A stretch of DNA of 64,000 bases, from the NCBI GenBank assembly GCA_023525715.1, contig CM042012.1:60865705-60929704 (forward strand), written 5' to 3'. Source of the DNA: Cichorium intybus. Lineage: Eukaryota; Streptophyta; Magnoliopsida; Asterales; Asteraceae. Position numbers and translations under genes: made by a program. Under the pieces are notes generated by a model. It was not told the DNA's origin. It made no database searches and saw nothing but the letters and a program-made list of their open reading frames with translations. Position 1 is the stretch's first letter; every line of letters begins with the position of its first letter. This document shows positions 1 to 9,025 of this stretch, piece after piece.

Positions 1-2455
1 TGCACAACCGAGAAGGCAATCGGTTGCATCACATTTCCAGCCACGTGAATATGATGATTCATCGCCAATTTATATTCCTGACAATATTGAATCTCAAGTA
101 GAAATAAGGCATCAGTTGTTAAGATATTGCCAGAGTTTAGGGGATACAAGCAGGATGACCCGTACAATCACTTATATGAATTTATAGCGATTGTCAATGC
201 TTATACCCCTAGGAATGTCAATAGGAACATCTTTAGGCTTAGATTGTTCCCATTCACTCTTAAAGACAAAGCCAAATATTGGTTTACCTCTTTACCATCA
301 AACAGTATTACCACATGGGATCAGCTCAAGGCCAACGGAGATCAGGAGGGTCATTTAGGACTTCCAGCAGAAACCAGGAGAAGCTTTCCACGAAGCTTTT
401 GATAGGTTGAAGGAGTTGTTACGATCCTGCCCGCATCATGAGATTCCTAAATGGCAGTTAGAAAAGTTGTTCTTTGAAGGAGTTAGTGAAACACATCAGG
501 CTATGATAAATGCCTCGTCAAGCGGGACATTTATGTGGCAAGATCCAGAGGAAGCTTGGTAGTTCTTGGAGCAGTTAAGCAATGGCTCCAAAGAAAACTT
601 TTCTACAAGAAAGACTGTAGGCACAGCAGCAGCAGTGGGAGCTGATGCTGATTGGAAGAAAGAAGTAAAAAAGGAAATAAGTGACTTGAATAAGAAGTTT
701 GACAGACTCATGTCGACGCTGCAGAATGGACCGCAGGGTCAATCACAAGGAGGTCAAGGAGGACCGAAGGTTCAGGAGGCAAACCAAGTTCATGGCCAGG
801 GTCAAGGTCGGTACAACAATGGACGACCCTACAGACCATATAATCAAGGGCATCAGCAGAATTTCAACAACCAGAGGCAGAATAATTACCAAGGTCAATC
901 ATCTAATCAGCCTAGGTCATACCAGCCTGCAAAAAATACTGGAAATGCGAGTGGGAGTGGTATAAATAATAATAGGGGGCCCAACAATGCTGTCAACAAT
1001 GCCCCAGGAACTCAAGAAGAGATGATTGCAAAAATGTATGAAATGTGCAGTGCTACTTAGCAGCAGTCCCAGGCCAATGCAAAAGCTATTGCAAACATGG
1101 AAAGGCAAATTGGATAAATGGCCGAGGATCTGCAAAAAAGGGACAATGGGAAGTTGCCAAGTACTACGGAAGTTAATCCGACCCACAATCAGCGAGCCGG
1201 GAAAGAGCACGTGAATGCTGTTGAAGCTGAATGGAGAAAAGTTACTTTAGAGGACTTATTGGATTCAGGAAGTAAAGAAGAGTTTGAAAAAGGAGAAACA
1301 GTCCAGGAGAATGAGGAGACTAAGGAGATTAAAGAGGAAGGTAAGGAAAAAGAAATTCTTGTTGAGGAGGGAACTCAACCAAAGGAGGACACAGAGGTTC
1401 AGGAAGAAGAGCAGTCGACGGTAGCAGGAATCAAGCAGAAGAAGAAAGATAAGAAAGGGAAGAGGAAACAAAAAGCACCCAAACCAAGAGGGCCTTTGAT
1501 AAACCAACCGTTGTGGGATGAACTTAAGGATGCTCCTGAGGATACAAGAATCCTTCAGGAGATGTGTGAAAGAAATGAAAAAAATAAGACTCCCACACCA
1601 GACACCGTTAGATTGACGATTAAGGCCAGTGAGGCATTGTTGGGAACACTGCCCAAAAAGGAGAGGGACCCTGGATCGCCATTGATCACCACTACTGTAG
1701 GAGACATGGTCATTCGGAACACCTTGCTGGATTTGGGAGCAAGTGTAAATGTGCTGCCAGGATACTTGTATGATAAGTACAAGAATGAAGAAATAGAGCC
1801 ACCAAAAGTTGTAGTACAGTTGGGTGACCAGTCAACAAAGGTATCCCGAGGGAAATTGACTGATGTCATAGTCAAGGTTGGAGACTTCTTCTAACCTGTA
1901 GATTTCTTGGTCATGGAGTATGAAAGCTTGGACGATGTGCCTGCGCTCATTCTAGGACGCCCATTTTTAGCTATGGCTGACGCGGTAATTGACTGCAAGA
2001 TGAGGGATGTGGACATCTCCTTTGGGACGCGAAAGAGACGGCTGAATGTGTTTGGAAATCCTGTATCTTTACCTTCAGAGAATGATGGCAAACAACTGGA
2101 CAAAAGTGTGTTAATGGAGCCAGGGATCAGGAGCAAATAAAAAATTTGGACACGAACGGGGGAAGGAGGAAAGGAAGAGATTTTGAAGGAAACAAGGAAC
2201 CACCCGTTGGCCACTATTGATAAGGAGCAGTTGCTGGATATGATGGAGATGTTAGAAGCGAGACACCAGCAATATGAGAAAGAATAAAGAGAACAGGAAG
2301 CAAAAGTCTTCAAGCTTCTGGAATCGCAACAGCAATGGATTAGTGGAGTGAGCGATAGAATGACTCAGCTCACATCCCTAATGTCGATGATGGCCCATAA
2401 TTTCGTACCTGGGTTTAAGCAGATGCCATCAGAAGTTCCAGCAGAGGAAGAATAG
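1..2455 (+). pseudogene. Athila-type gag-protease ORF1, degenerate
   Basis: Retrotransposon gag domain is clear at 127-402 (motifs RLFPFTLKDKAK and YWFTSLPS, typical capsid-like gag family). A Q/N/G-rich linker with many NNQ and GQG stretches follows at about 720-1000, then a K/E-rich linker, then an aspartic protease with active site DLGAS (about 1733-1747) and the GRPFLA strand (about 1957-1974). The last 80 residues are predicted coiled coil. Reading is interrupted by a deletion of about 37 bases near 334 relative to A2, by TAG at 560-562 and 1058-1060 where A2 retains CAG, by a TAA at about 1892, and by further stops up to 2455. No RT follows. Function in life: virus-like particle protein plus its protease. 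Confidence 0.85.
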
Positions 2456-2468
2456 AAGGAGAAGTTTC

Positions 2469-2516
2469 ACGTCTGGCTGAAGACGTTAAAGTTAGCGCTT
2501 GTTGGGAGGCAACCCA
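2469..2516 (+). promoter_or_regulatory. tandem stem-loops after ORF1
   Basis: Directly after the ORF1 stop, ACGTC-TGGCTGAA-GACGT (2469-2486) forms a 5-bp stem. It is followed by a second element with arms around an AGGCAA centre, TTGGGAGGCAACCCA (about 2502-2516). The same pair is at 33316-33362 in A2. I recall the second motif from other plant Athila/Tat elements; its role is not known to me. Confidence 0.5.
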
Positions 2517-2875
2517 TCGTGTCGCAGGTTAGGTTTTATATTTCTTAGAATTAATTAGGAAAATATATCAATCTCTGCAGGTATTAGTGGTCTAAGGCAA
2601 GTGTGGGGTCGTGTGAAGAGTTTTAAAATTTTGTTGACCGCGCCGCGGGTTTCTTAATTGCGCGACGCGGGGTCGGAAACCAACCCGATGCACAGGGGTT
2701 GATTTGGTGACACGCACGCCGCGGGATGTGCAATTGCGCGATGCGGGAAATGATCAGTTGGTTTTCTTCCATATTGAGGTAAGCCGCGACACTATTCACA
2801 CACACCACGACTCGGAGCTCTGATCGACGAAATTTTCTCGCAATTTTTCTTGCTCATTTCGTTTCTGCTATCAAG
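2517..2875 (+). other. non-coding spacer and candidate first exon before ORF2
   Basis: No ORF of substance. It contains paired CpG-rich words (gcgccgcgg / gcgcgacgcgg) at 2638-2670 and 2710-2745 and ends in a pyrimidine-rich stretch leading to the splice donor at 2876. It looks like a 5' untranslated exon for ORF2; I see no convincing TATA box. Confidence 0.4.
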
Positions 2876-3214
2876 GTACGTGATTCTAACTACCTATTAC
2901 TTGTTAAAACTAGCAATTAGGTAGCTAATTTTAGTGATTTATCCAAGAAAGTTCAAAACTTAGAATCGCCAATGCTGACTCATAGGGTGTTTGTTTTGCC
3001 AAATAGAGACCCTAGATGAGTTAGTCGGCACTTAGGCTACCTTGTGGTATGTTTGGATCGAGTTTTAACAGGTTAAAATGCGAAATGGATTTGGGGTTTG
3101 CAAACAGCCGCTCGCCGCGACGCGCCCTTGCTCGTGGGCCGCGCCGCGGTGCGGTGGGGAAGACAGGACTAAAAATGAAAAAAAAAATTCGTGGCTCCGT
3201 GTCTTTTTGTGCAG
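2876..3214 (+). other. candidate intron upstream of Athila ORF2 (A1)
   Basis: Donor ATCAAG|GTACGT at 2876 and acceptor with a U-rich tract, TTTTTGTGCAG|ATGATG, ending at 3214. Length is 339 nt. The same sites are conserved in A2 (33710-34046). The first ATG of ORF2 is the first codon after the acceptor, which fixes the ORF2 start. Confidence 0.65.
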
Positions 3215-4414
3215 ATGATGTTCAGACTAGATCACGCATTCCTTCAGTTCCCAAAGGGACCTGCCAGTTAAGTAGAGTACAGTTCAAGGAGAGACGCACT
3301 GATTGGTCGCCGGGTTCTCGAGGCGACGGTCATTGATAGGGATATTTTGAGGGATGCCGGACTTTGGGGTGCGATCGAGCCATTCTTCTATCGCACTTGG
3401 ACTCATGGGGAGGCTTCATTCATGTGCCGGGGTTGGGAGAGGATCATGGCCACCGAGGATGATATAGTCTACACCGAGCTGCTACTGGAGTTCTTATCTA
3501 CTATCCAGTACGCACCTCGGGCGTCGGACCCACGTTCCAGGATTGTACGGTTTCGATTGGGAGGTGCACAGAGGTTGTGCAATCTCTGGGAGATTGGGAG
3601 GCGAGTGGGTTTATACACTACGACGGATCTTCAGCACCGCCACTTCACACAGTTTTTTGGGGCATGTATTCAGGGCCAGCCGGAGAGGCCTGGCAACATG
3701 GAGGTTTGGGCACCGCTGTCCAACGTCATCTATGAGGCTGGGACCTCCCGGGAGAGCCACCTCCGCGACCCACTCCACAACCTCATGCACTGCATCGTCT
3801 CCACCTCCATTATGCAGCGGGAGGGGGGCGAGAAGGTGTTTTGGGAGGACGTGACGTTCTTTTGGGCTCTCCTTGACCCCTCCAGGTTCATCCACCTTCC
3901 TTACGCCCTCGCAGTCGCACTATCCACTCATTCGACGGGTGCCTCCGCCAGCAGTCCATTGGCCTGGGGGTATTTCATCACCCGCCTGGCCCGTTCATAC
4001 GGGATCCTCACCGCCCCCGTTGCTGCCTCCTTGACTGCTTTACCTCCATCTCGCACTACGGCGCGAGCTCTGGAGAAGATGAGGCTGATCGAGCAGCAGC
4101 GCCTGGGCCAGTTCATCCGGGCACCGACAGAGCCACCCCAGGACCCCCAACCGGCATACGCTCAGCCTGGCAGGAGACGCCGGAGAGCACCCGCACCAGA
4201 GCCAGCACCAGCACCAGCAGAGCCACAGCTGCAGGAGGACTCAGCGGCCATCCACCGACTGGAAATCAGAGTCACGATGATTGAGGACCATCTTGAGTGG
4301 ATCGGGGAGGTACTTCTACAGATCGCATCAGCGTAGGGTCAGCGCCCCCGACCAGTCCCAGCCAGAGCCCACGATCATGAGGCTGGATCCTCCAGGCCAC
4401 CAGGTGGCAGTTGA
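3215..4414 (+). pseudogene. Athila ORF2 (Arabidopsis retrotransposon Orf1 C-terminal-like protein)
   Basis: Reads from the ATG at the splice acceptor to TGA at 4412-4414, about 399 codons. It is interrupted only by TAA at 3269-3271 and TAG at 4334-4336; A2 has a sense codon (TCA, CAG) at both places. It contains the conserved block FFYRTWTHGEASF, then GRRVGLYT, and a C-terminal Pro/Ala-rich low-complexity stretch (PAPEPAPAPAEPQ) followed by a short coiled coil. From memory this matches the family annotated as Arabidopsis retrotransposon Orf1, C-terminal domain. I see no signal peptide or strong membrane segment, so an envelope role is not supported by the sequence. The biochemical function is unknown. 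Confidence 0.75.
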
Positions 4415-5387
4415 TGTATTTTTTTCTTCTTTTTCTTCTTTTTCTTTTATTTTTGGGATATATGTACTGAATCTATGACGCACTTTTATATTTTATTATG
4501 TTTGTTTTTAATGTTTTGTTGAGTCATGCATGTTATGCCAAATGGAAGGAGGTGTCTCAGACAAATGTAGGGTCACTGTGCCCCCTCCACTTGTCTTGAC
4601 CACCGGCGTGTTCACTGTAGCGCTACAACTCCGGAATGCCGAAATCAAGAATTTTGTTTGTTCGCAATTATACATGTGATACTGAGTACCAACCGAGCAA
4701 TCTACTGTCCAAAAGGGGTAACTCTTTCTCCCTTGTTCTAAAAATATTTTCTGTACAACGGGGACGTTGTATGGTTTTAAATGTGGGGTGTGGACGGTCG
4801 AAATAGTAGTATTTTTGAAATTTTTGCAGAAATGATCAATTTTCAAATTTTTAGCAACTTTTTCAAAATTATTACTAAATTGTAATTTTGAAACGAATGG
4901 TTTGTGATTGTGATAGCATTAGTATTTTTCAAGAAATACTATATAGTTGTGATCATGCTATTAGTTAGTCAAATAAGTTGAGTTTAGGAGTTAGAAGATT
5001 GGATTGTTTTAGGATTGGAATTTAGGAAGGGAATGTCAATCTGTGGCCTTTGTTGTTCGAGCCGGTAGGTCTAAAATGGGTGGGGCTTATGCACCTTGCC
5101 ACCTAAGATCGTCTGATCTGGGATGGTATTTCCGAAAGCTCGCTACACGGACAACATCGAAAGTCATGGACAATTCCTTAATGACCTTTAGAATCTGAAT
5201 GAGTAAGTACACTTCATTGTGGACAGAAAGTTTGTAATCAAGGGTTCTCTAGAAAGCCATGAATTCCAAAGAACAATTCAATTATGTTTTCGCGAACTAT
5301 TCCACTCTAACTCTTGAGGCAATAAGCTTTGAAACAAAATACAGTCAAAAATTGTTTGAGTCTTAGTTAGAATTTATTAAAAACTCT
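4415..5387 (+). other. A1 3' non-coding region
   Basis: No coding sequence. T-rich just after ORF2 (4416-4510), then sequence alignable with 35056-36029 of A2. No feature recognised until the hairpin and PPT. Confidence 0.6.
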
Positions 5388-5425
5388 CTTGCTTGGGGAC
5401 GAGCAAGGCACAAGTGTGGGGTGTT
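5388..5425 (+). promoter_or_regulatory. PPT-proximal hairpin and polypurine tract of A1
   Basis: CTTGCT-TGGGGACG-AGCAAG (5388-5407) forms a stem-loop. It is followed by the G-rich primer tract AAGTGTGGGGTGTT up to the first LTR base at 5426. A2 has the same hairpin with one more Watson-Crick pair. Confidence 0.6.
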
Positions 5426-5837
5426 TGACAACGCCTAGTGATATCAAGTATTTTAGGCGTTGTTGAGCCCTATTCTTGATGAAATTATATCAGATATATC
5501 TTGGTATTCTCACTTTTCGTGCCAGGACTTGTTTGGAAGAAAAGAATGAAAACAGGGACTAAAAGCGTGCAAATTGGAGAAGTTTGGAAAGGAATGAAAA
5601 ATCAAGGAAATACGTACGCGCGCCGCGGGAATTAACAACGCGCGACGCGGGTCAAAGGCGATGAACCAAATTCAAAGGCCGAGAAAACGGGATCTGATAA
5701 GTATGCGCACCGCGGGATCCTCATATGCGCGGCGCGACTACGGTAAATTTCTACTATAAATCGACCCTGACTACCACTGTGCTAGTTAGAGTGAGATATT
5801 TTCTTATTTTTGACCGCACGACGACCTAGGCGTGTCA
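5426..5837 (+). repeat. A1 3' LTR, internally deleted
   Basis: Starts TGACAACGCCTAG and ends CTAGGCGTGTCA, an inverted terminal pair. It is only 412 bp, against 1128 bp for the intact A2 3' LTR. About 716 bp downstream of the TATA box are missing; the junction at about 5759-5762 lies where the two deletion ends share AT. Confidence 0.9.
5755..5760 (+). promoter_or_regulatory. TATA box of A1 LTR
   Basis: TATAAA, 20-30 bp downstream of a GC-rich inverted pair, at the same place as in A2. In this copy the deletion begins immediately after it, removing the transcription start region. Confidence 0.5.
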
Positions 5838-6603
5838 CTGGGTGATTCAAAAGTCAAAGTTTCGATAGCGTTCGGAACCAAACTCACCGTTTCACTGGAG
5901 AAACCTTTAGCAGACATCACGCTTTATCGACAAATGATCGGTTTGCTTCTTTACCTTACTTCTAGTCGACCTGACATTATGTTTGTTGTATGTTACTGTG
6001 CTAGGTATCAGGCTAATCCAAGAGAGCCACAATCACCGCTGTCAAAAATATATTCTGATATCTAAAGCGAACAACATCACTTGGACTGTGGTATCCATCA
6101 GGATCTGGTTTTTTCGTACAAGCCTTCTCAGACGCAGATCTTGGTGGATGTGGACTGGATCGGAAGAGCACTTCAGGAGGATGTCAACTTTTGGATGGCA
6201 AGCTTGTGAGCTGGCAGTCTAGAAAACTGACATGTGTCTCGCTCTCAACAGCTGAAGAAGAGTACATTGCAACTGCCTCCTGTACCTCTCAGATTATTTG
6301 GATTCAAAACCAACTGAGAGACTATGGGATCAGTATGAAACGTATTCCACTTTACTGTGATTCCGAAAGCACAATTCGAATAAGTCATAATCCAGTACAA
6401 CACTCAAAGACAAAGCACATTGCACTCAGATATATCATTTCATCAAGGATCATGTTGAAGATGGCAACATTGAAGTTCATTTTGTGCAATCTGCAGACCA
6501 GCTAGCTGACATCTTTACCAAGGCCCTACCAGAACGTACTTTCAATCGCATCTTACAAGGACTTGGAATGATTGAGGCTGAATCAGTTCCAAAATCAACT
6601 TAA
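5838..6603 (+). pseudogene. Ty1/copia pol C-terminus (RT end and RNase H), frameshifted
   Basis: Copia-type motifs in order: YRQMIGLLLYLTSSRPDI (RT connection), then LVSWQSRKLTCVSLSTAEEEY (the RNase H block around its catalytic glutamate, 6190-6270), then LYCDSES, TKHIALRY, and near the end a QLADIFTKALPE block read in another frame. The stop is TAA at 6601-6603. At least three frame changes (near 6030-6110, 6150-6190 and 6440) break it, and its 5' part was cut off by A1. Enzyme role: cDNA synthesis and RNA-strand removal during retrotransposition. Confidence 0.9.
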
Positions 6604-6978
6604 TAACTGGAAGACATTGGTTATATTCTGAATGGTTCCGAATCTCAGAATGCCTCAGAATCGCAACTAATGCTCAAACATTTCGTAATTGTTCTGTACA
6701 TCTGTTGTATAGTTGTTCTTTATTTTTTTGTTAATTCCTATCAATTTTTTTTATATATTTTAAAAATTACCAAAAATATTTTTTTATCTTTCTCGTTTTC
6801 TCTTTATCAAAATTATCAAAAATATTTTCTATTCATGTTTTTATTTAAGTTTTTTTTAAGTTTTTCTCATTTAAGTTTTTCTATTTTTTTGTTTTGTTTG
6901 TTACTTCTTGTGTTTTTCTTTCTTATTCCACAGATCGTAAAGAGTTATCAAGTAAAAGATGGCATTTTTCATTAAAAA
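6604..6978. other. T-rich non-coding spacer after copia pol
   Basis: Strongly T-rich on the plus strand (6700-6930), with runs of TTTTT and AAAATAT. No ORF that looks real and no LTR end recognised. Confidence 0.6.
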
Positions 6979-7028
6979 CTAGGAAGAAAGTACATAACAA
7001 CAAAGGAAAAATTACATTTTCTTCCTAG
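6979..7028. terminator. 11-bp perfect inverted repeat between convergent genes
   Basis: CTAGGAAGAAA (6979-6989) and TTTCTTCCTAG (7018-7028) with a 28-nt loop. It lies exactly between the 3' end of copia pol on plus and the 3' end of the Agenet-like gene on minus. Its role as a shared 3' end is inference. Confidence 0.4.
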
Positions 7029-7042
7029 AGTTTGTAATATTG

Positions 7043-7441
7043 TCACATTGGGGGATCACCGAGATGGAACGACTGGTGGATGCGCAACTCACTCTCATCC
7101 ACAAAGAGCCGCGTTCTATCAGCCAGCATCACATGAAATTGGTTGTGGGCGGTTGTTCGAGAGATTGCCGCCGGCCACCATCCCCGCCTGTACCAGACCT
7201 CGACGAGGTCAAACTGTTTAAATTCCATCAAGATTTTTGGTGGAACAGGCTGCAGGAAAGGGAACCCTACATGGACCATCAAGGGTCCACTAGTCTCGCC
7301 ATCTGTCAGGGTGGTCAATCTCACCTCATAGCGGTGATTCTAGACCCCTGTGACAACCCTGCCATAGACTCCCCCGGCAAACTCGCCTTCGTGCATCTTC
7401 ACTTCGACTTTGTCATAACGGTTAAATGGTCGCTGTGCCAT
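7043..7441 (-). pseudogene. antisense double-Agenet-domain protein gene, one nonsense codon
   Basis: Reading on minus from ATG (7441-7439) to TGA (7045-7043) gives 132 codons with one TAG (7342-7340, in a GTC-TAG context, probably once CAG). The protein has two Agenet/Tudor-like modules. The first begins at about residue 7 with YDKVEVKM and ends in a FLQPVPP turn. The second has FDLVEVWYRRGWWPA and ends DESELRIHQSF. This matches the family pattern (VEV, GWW, LR-hQ-F) of plant Agenet proteins, which bind methylated histone tails or act in chromatin and RNA contexts. There is no similarity to gag or pol. It has its own TATA box and is antisense to pol and to the other ORF. It may be a captured host gene or a lineage-specific antisense ORF; chromatin function here is inference. 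Confidence 0.75.
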
Positions 7442-7509
7442 CTGTGAGAGTGTTTTTCTTGTTGTGTTTTTCTTTTTCTGGTATACATTTTGCTACTAAG
7501 GTTTGTTCC

Positions 7510-7516
7510 TTTTATA
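7510..7516 (-). promoter_or_regulatory. TATA box of the antisense Agenet gene
   Basis: On minus the sequence reads CCTATAAAAGG, about 70 nt upstream of the ATG. A start site near 7480 and a 40-nt leader rich in A and C would follow. Confidence 0.55.
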
Positions 7517-8758
7517 GGCAGGCAGTGACCGATTTGTCTTCCCTATTATGGCGATTAATTAACTATTTGGGGATAATTATGAGTACGACAGTCCTTAATT
7601 GCTCTCATCAATGTAGATTGTGTCAGAGACGTTTTGATTAGATGGGTTTTACATCCGCCTGCGCATTGATGGTCTCTGCATGACGTTTGACACCTGTGTT
7701 AGCTGCCTATGCCGCCTTCATCATTTCAGGAACTGACGAATTTATTTTCTTATTTTCTTTTATTTTTCTTTATATAAAATTCAAAAATAAGTTTTTTTTC
7801 GACTGCAACTGTGAATTGACGGAAAACTTCATTGTACATCTTCTTGTACCGTCTTATGAAGTTCTATGATTATCGAGATAAAACCAATTTCGATATATGA
7901 CTTCAGAAACTCTACTAAAAGATCGCAAATCATTATTACCATGATGCGCTGTGAGACTCACAAACATTTCTTAACCAATCTCTTAATTCTCCATCACATT
8001 CATTTCCATGTAAACGTAACACTTATGAAGGTTCTCAGAATTACCACTGAGAATTGATGGTTAGACAATCACTGTGTTAATGATCTCGGAATTGTTTTAG
8101 CCACACTTCTGAGTAAAACCCAAAATTCCGAACACCCATTCTGAATTGACGGCTTCGATTGCGAAATCTCTTCTTTTATTTTTTTGAGAGATCTTACTGA
8201 AGCATACTAGTCCAAAGTTATTTCTTCCCAAACGATGCAGTTTTTAATTTTCATGAGATTTACAAAAATCACCACAGTTACTTTCATAGTCCCCACCATA
8301 CTTGTTATTAATGGCTACACTGGTCAAACAAGTACTTCCTTCCGATTTCGGTCTTACATTAAGTTTCAGAATTCGTTGGAAGCAGAGCCACCCAGACAAA
8401 CCTTATATTCAAAAGATGCCTTTTGCTAATTCTCAAAAATCAAGTGATCGTATTTCAACTGGAAATCACACAAGCACTTCCGAATCTCTCTTGATTCCGA
8501 AGGAAGAGATCGTTGCCCGGGATCCATCTGCCTTCATGTCATTCTGATATCACAGATTCCCAGATATTAAATTTTGTTTTATTTCTTTTCATTTGGCACA
8601 CTCTTGCACAAAAATCAATCTTGATTTTTCTAACTCTGGTTTCTTTGCAAGGAATCTCGTTTGGCAATCGTTTTTGAAATATTTGAAATGGTGACTCATC
8701 AACACTTGATGATACTTGGAGGAAAAGGTAACTCAGGCACGAACTTTTGAAATTCAAG
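7517..8758. other. divergent intergenic region between Agenet gene and additional ORF
   Basis: No coding sequence. It contains repeated words GAATTGACGG or GAATTGATGG (about 7812, 8051, 8142) and three copies of TTCCGAA (8126, 8478, 8495). It is a candidate bidirectional promoter region. Confidence 0.45.
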
Positions 8759-8776
8759 TGACGTCATTCACGCGTG
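8759..8776. promoter_or_regulatory. adjacent palindromes TGACGTCA and CACGCGTG
   Basis: TGACGTCA (8759-8766) is the consensus for plant TGA-type bZIP factors; CACGCGTG (8769-8776) contains CGCGT and CGTG cores used by CAMTA and BZR-type factors. Both are perfect palindromes 2 bp apart, about 155 bp upstream of the TATA box. Binding is not shown. Confidence 0.45.
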
Positions 8777-8927
8777 TCTGTTACAGCGTCACAATCCCAT
8801 CAGTTGAATTCTTGTATTTCACGCCCCTGACAGGAGACTTTGGGGGAACTCATCATGAGAGAGAGATTTTTGGGGAAACGGAACCAATTTCTTTGGGATT
8901 TTCTCTCTCCACTTGAATTCCCAAAGA

Positions 8928-8935
8928 TATATAAA
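8928..8935 (+). promoter_or_regulatory. TATA box of additional ORF
   Basis: TATATAAA, followed by a CT-rich leader (8945-9025) of the kind seen at plant start sites and an ATG at 9026 in context ACAATGGCG. An ACCAAT motif is about 45 bp upstream. Confidence 0.65.
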
Positions 8936-9025
8936 GCTTTTTGACCGTTTCTCTCTCTTTACTGCTCACTTTCTCTCTCCACAACACTCATCTTCTTTCG
9001 CTCATCCTTCTCCAAGCTCTCAACA

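Larger units (their letters stand above)
1..5837 (+). mobile_element. Athila-like non-autonomous LTR retrotransposon A1 (5' end outside window)
   Basis: Body and 3' LTR of a Ty3/gypsy Athila-type element; base 1 lies inside gag and corresponds to about base 30817 of the sister copy A2, to which it aligns through the whole body. Order: gag-protease ORF1 (1-2455), structured spacer, intron, ORF2 (3215-4414), 3' non-coding, PPT, 3' LTR (5426-5837). Neither copy has a reverse transcriptase, RNase H or integrase between protease and ORF2, so the family depends on enzymes from elsewhere. Right-hand flank is copia pol, so A1 inserted into that element; the left target-site duplication lies outside the window. 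Confidence 0.9.

Noticed and set aside
3215..4414. Envelope role for Athila ORF2
   Set aside because: No hydrophobic leader or anchor; the family match is to a retrotransposon ORF of unknown function.
7040..7447. Plus-strand ORF of 135 codons
   Set aside because: It is the shadow of the antisense Agenet gene, whose domain pattern is far clearer.
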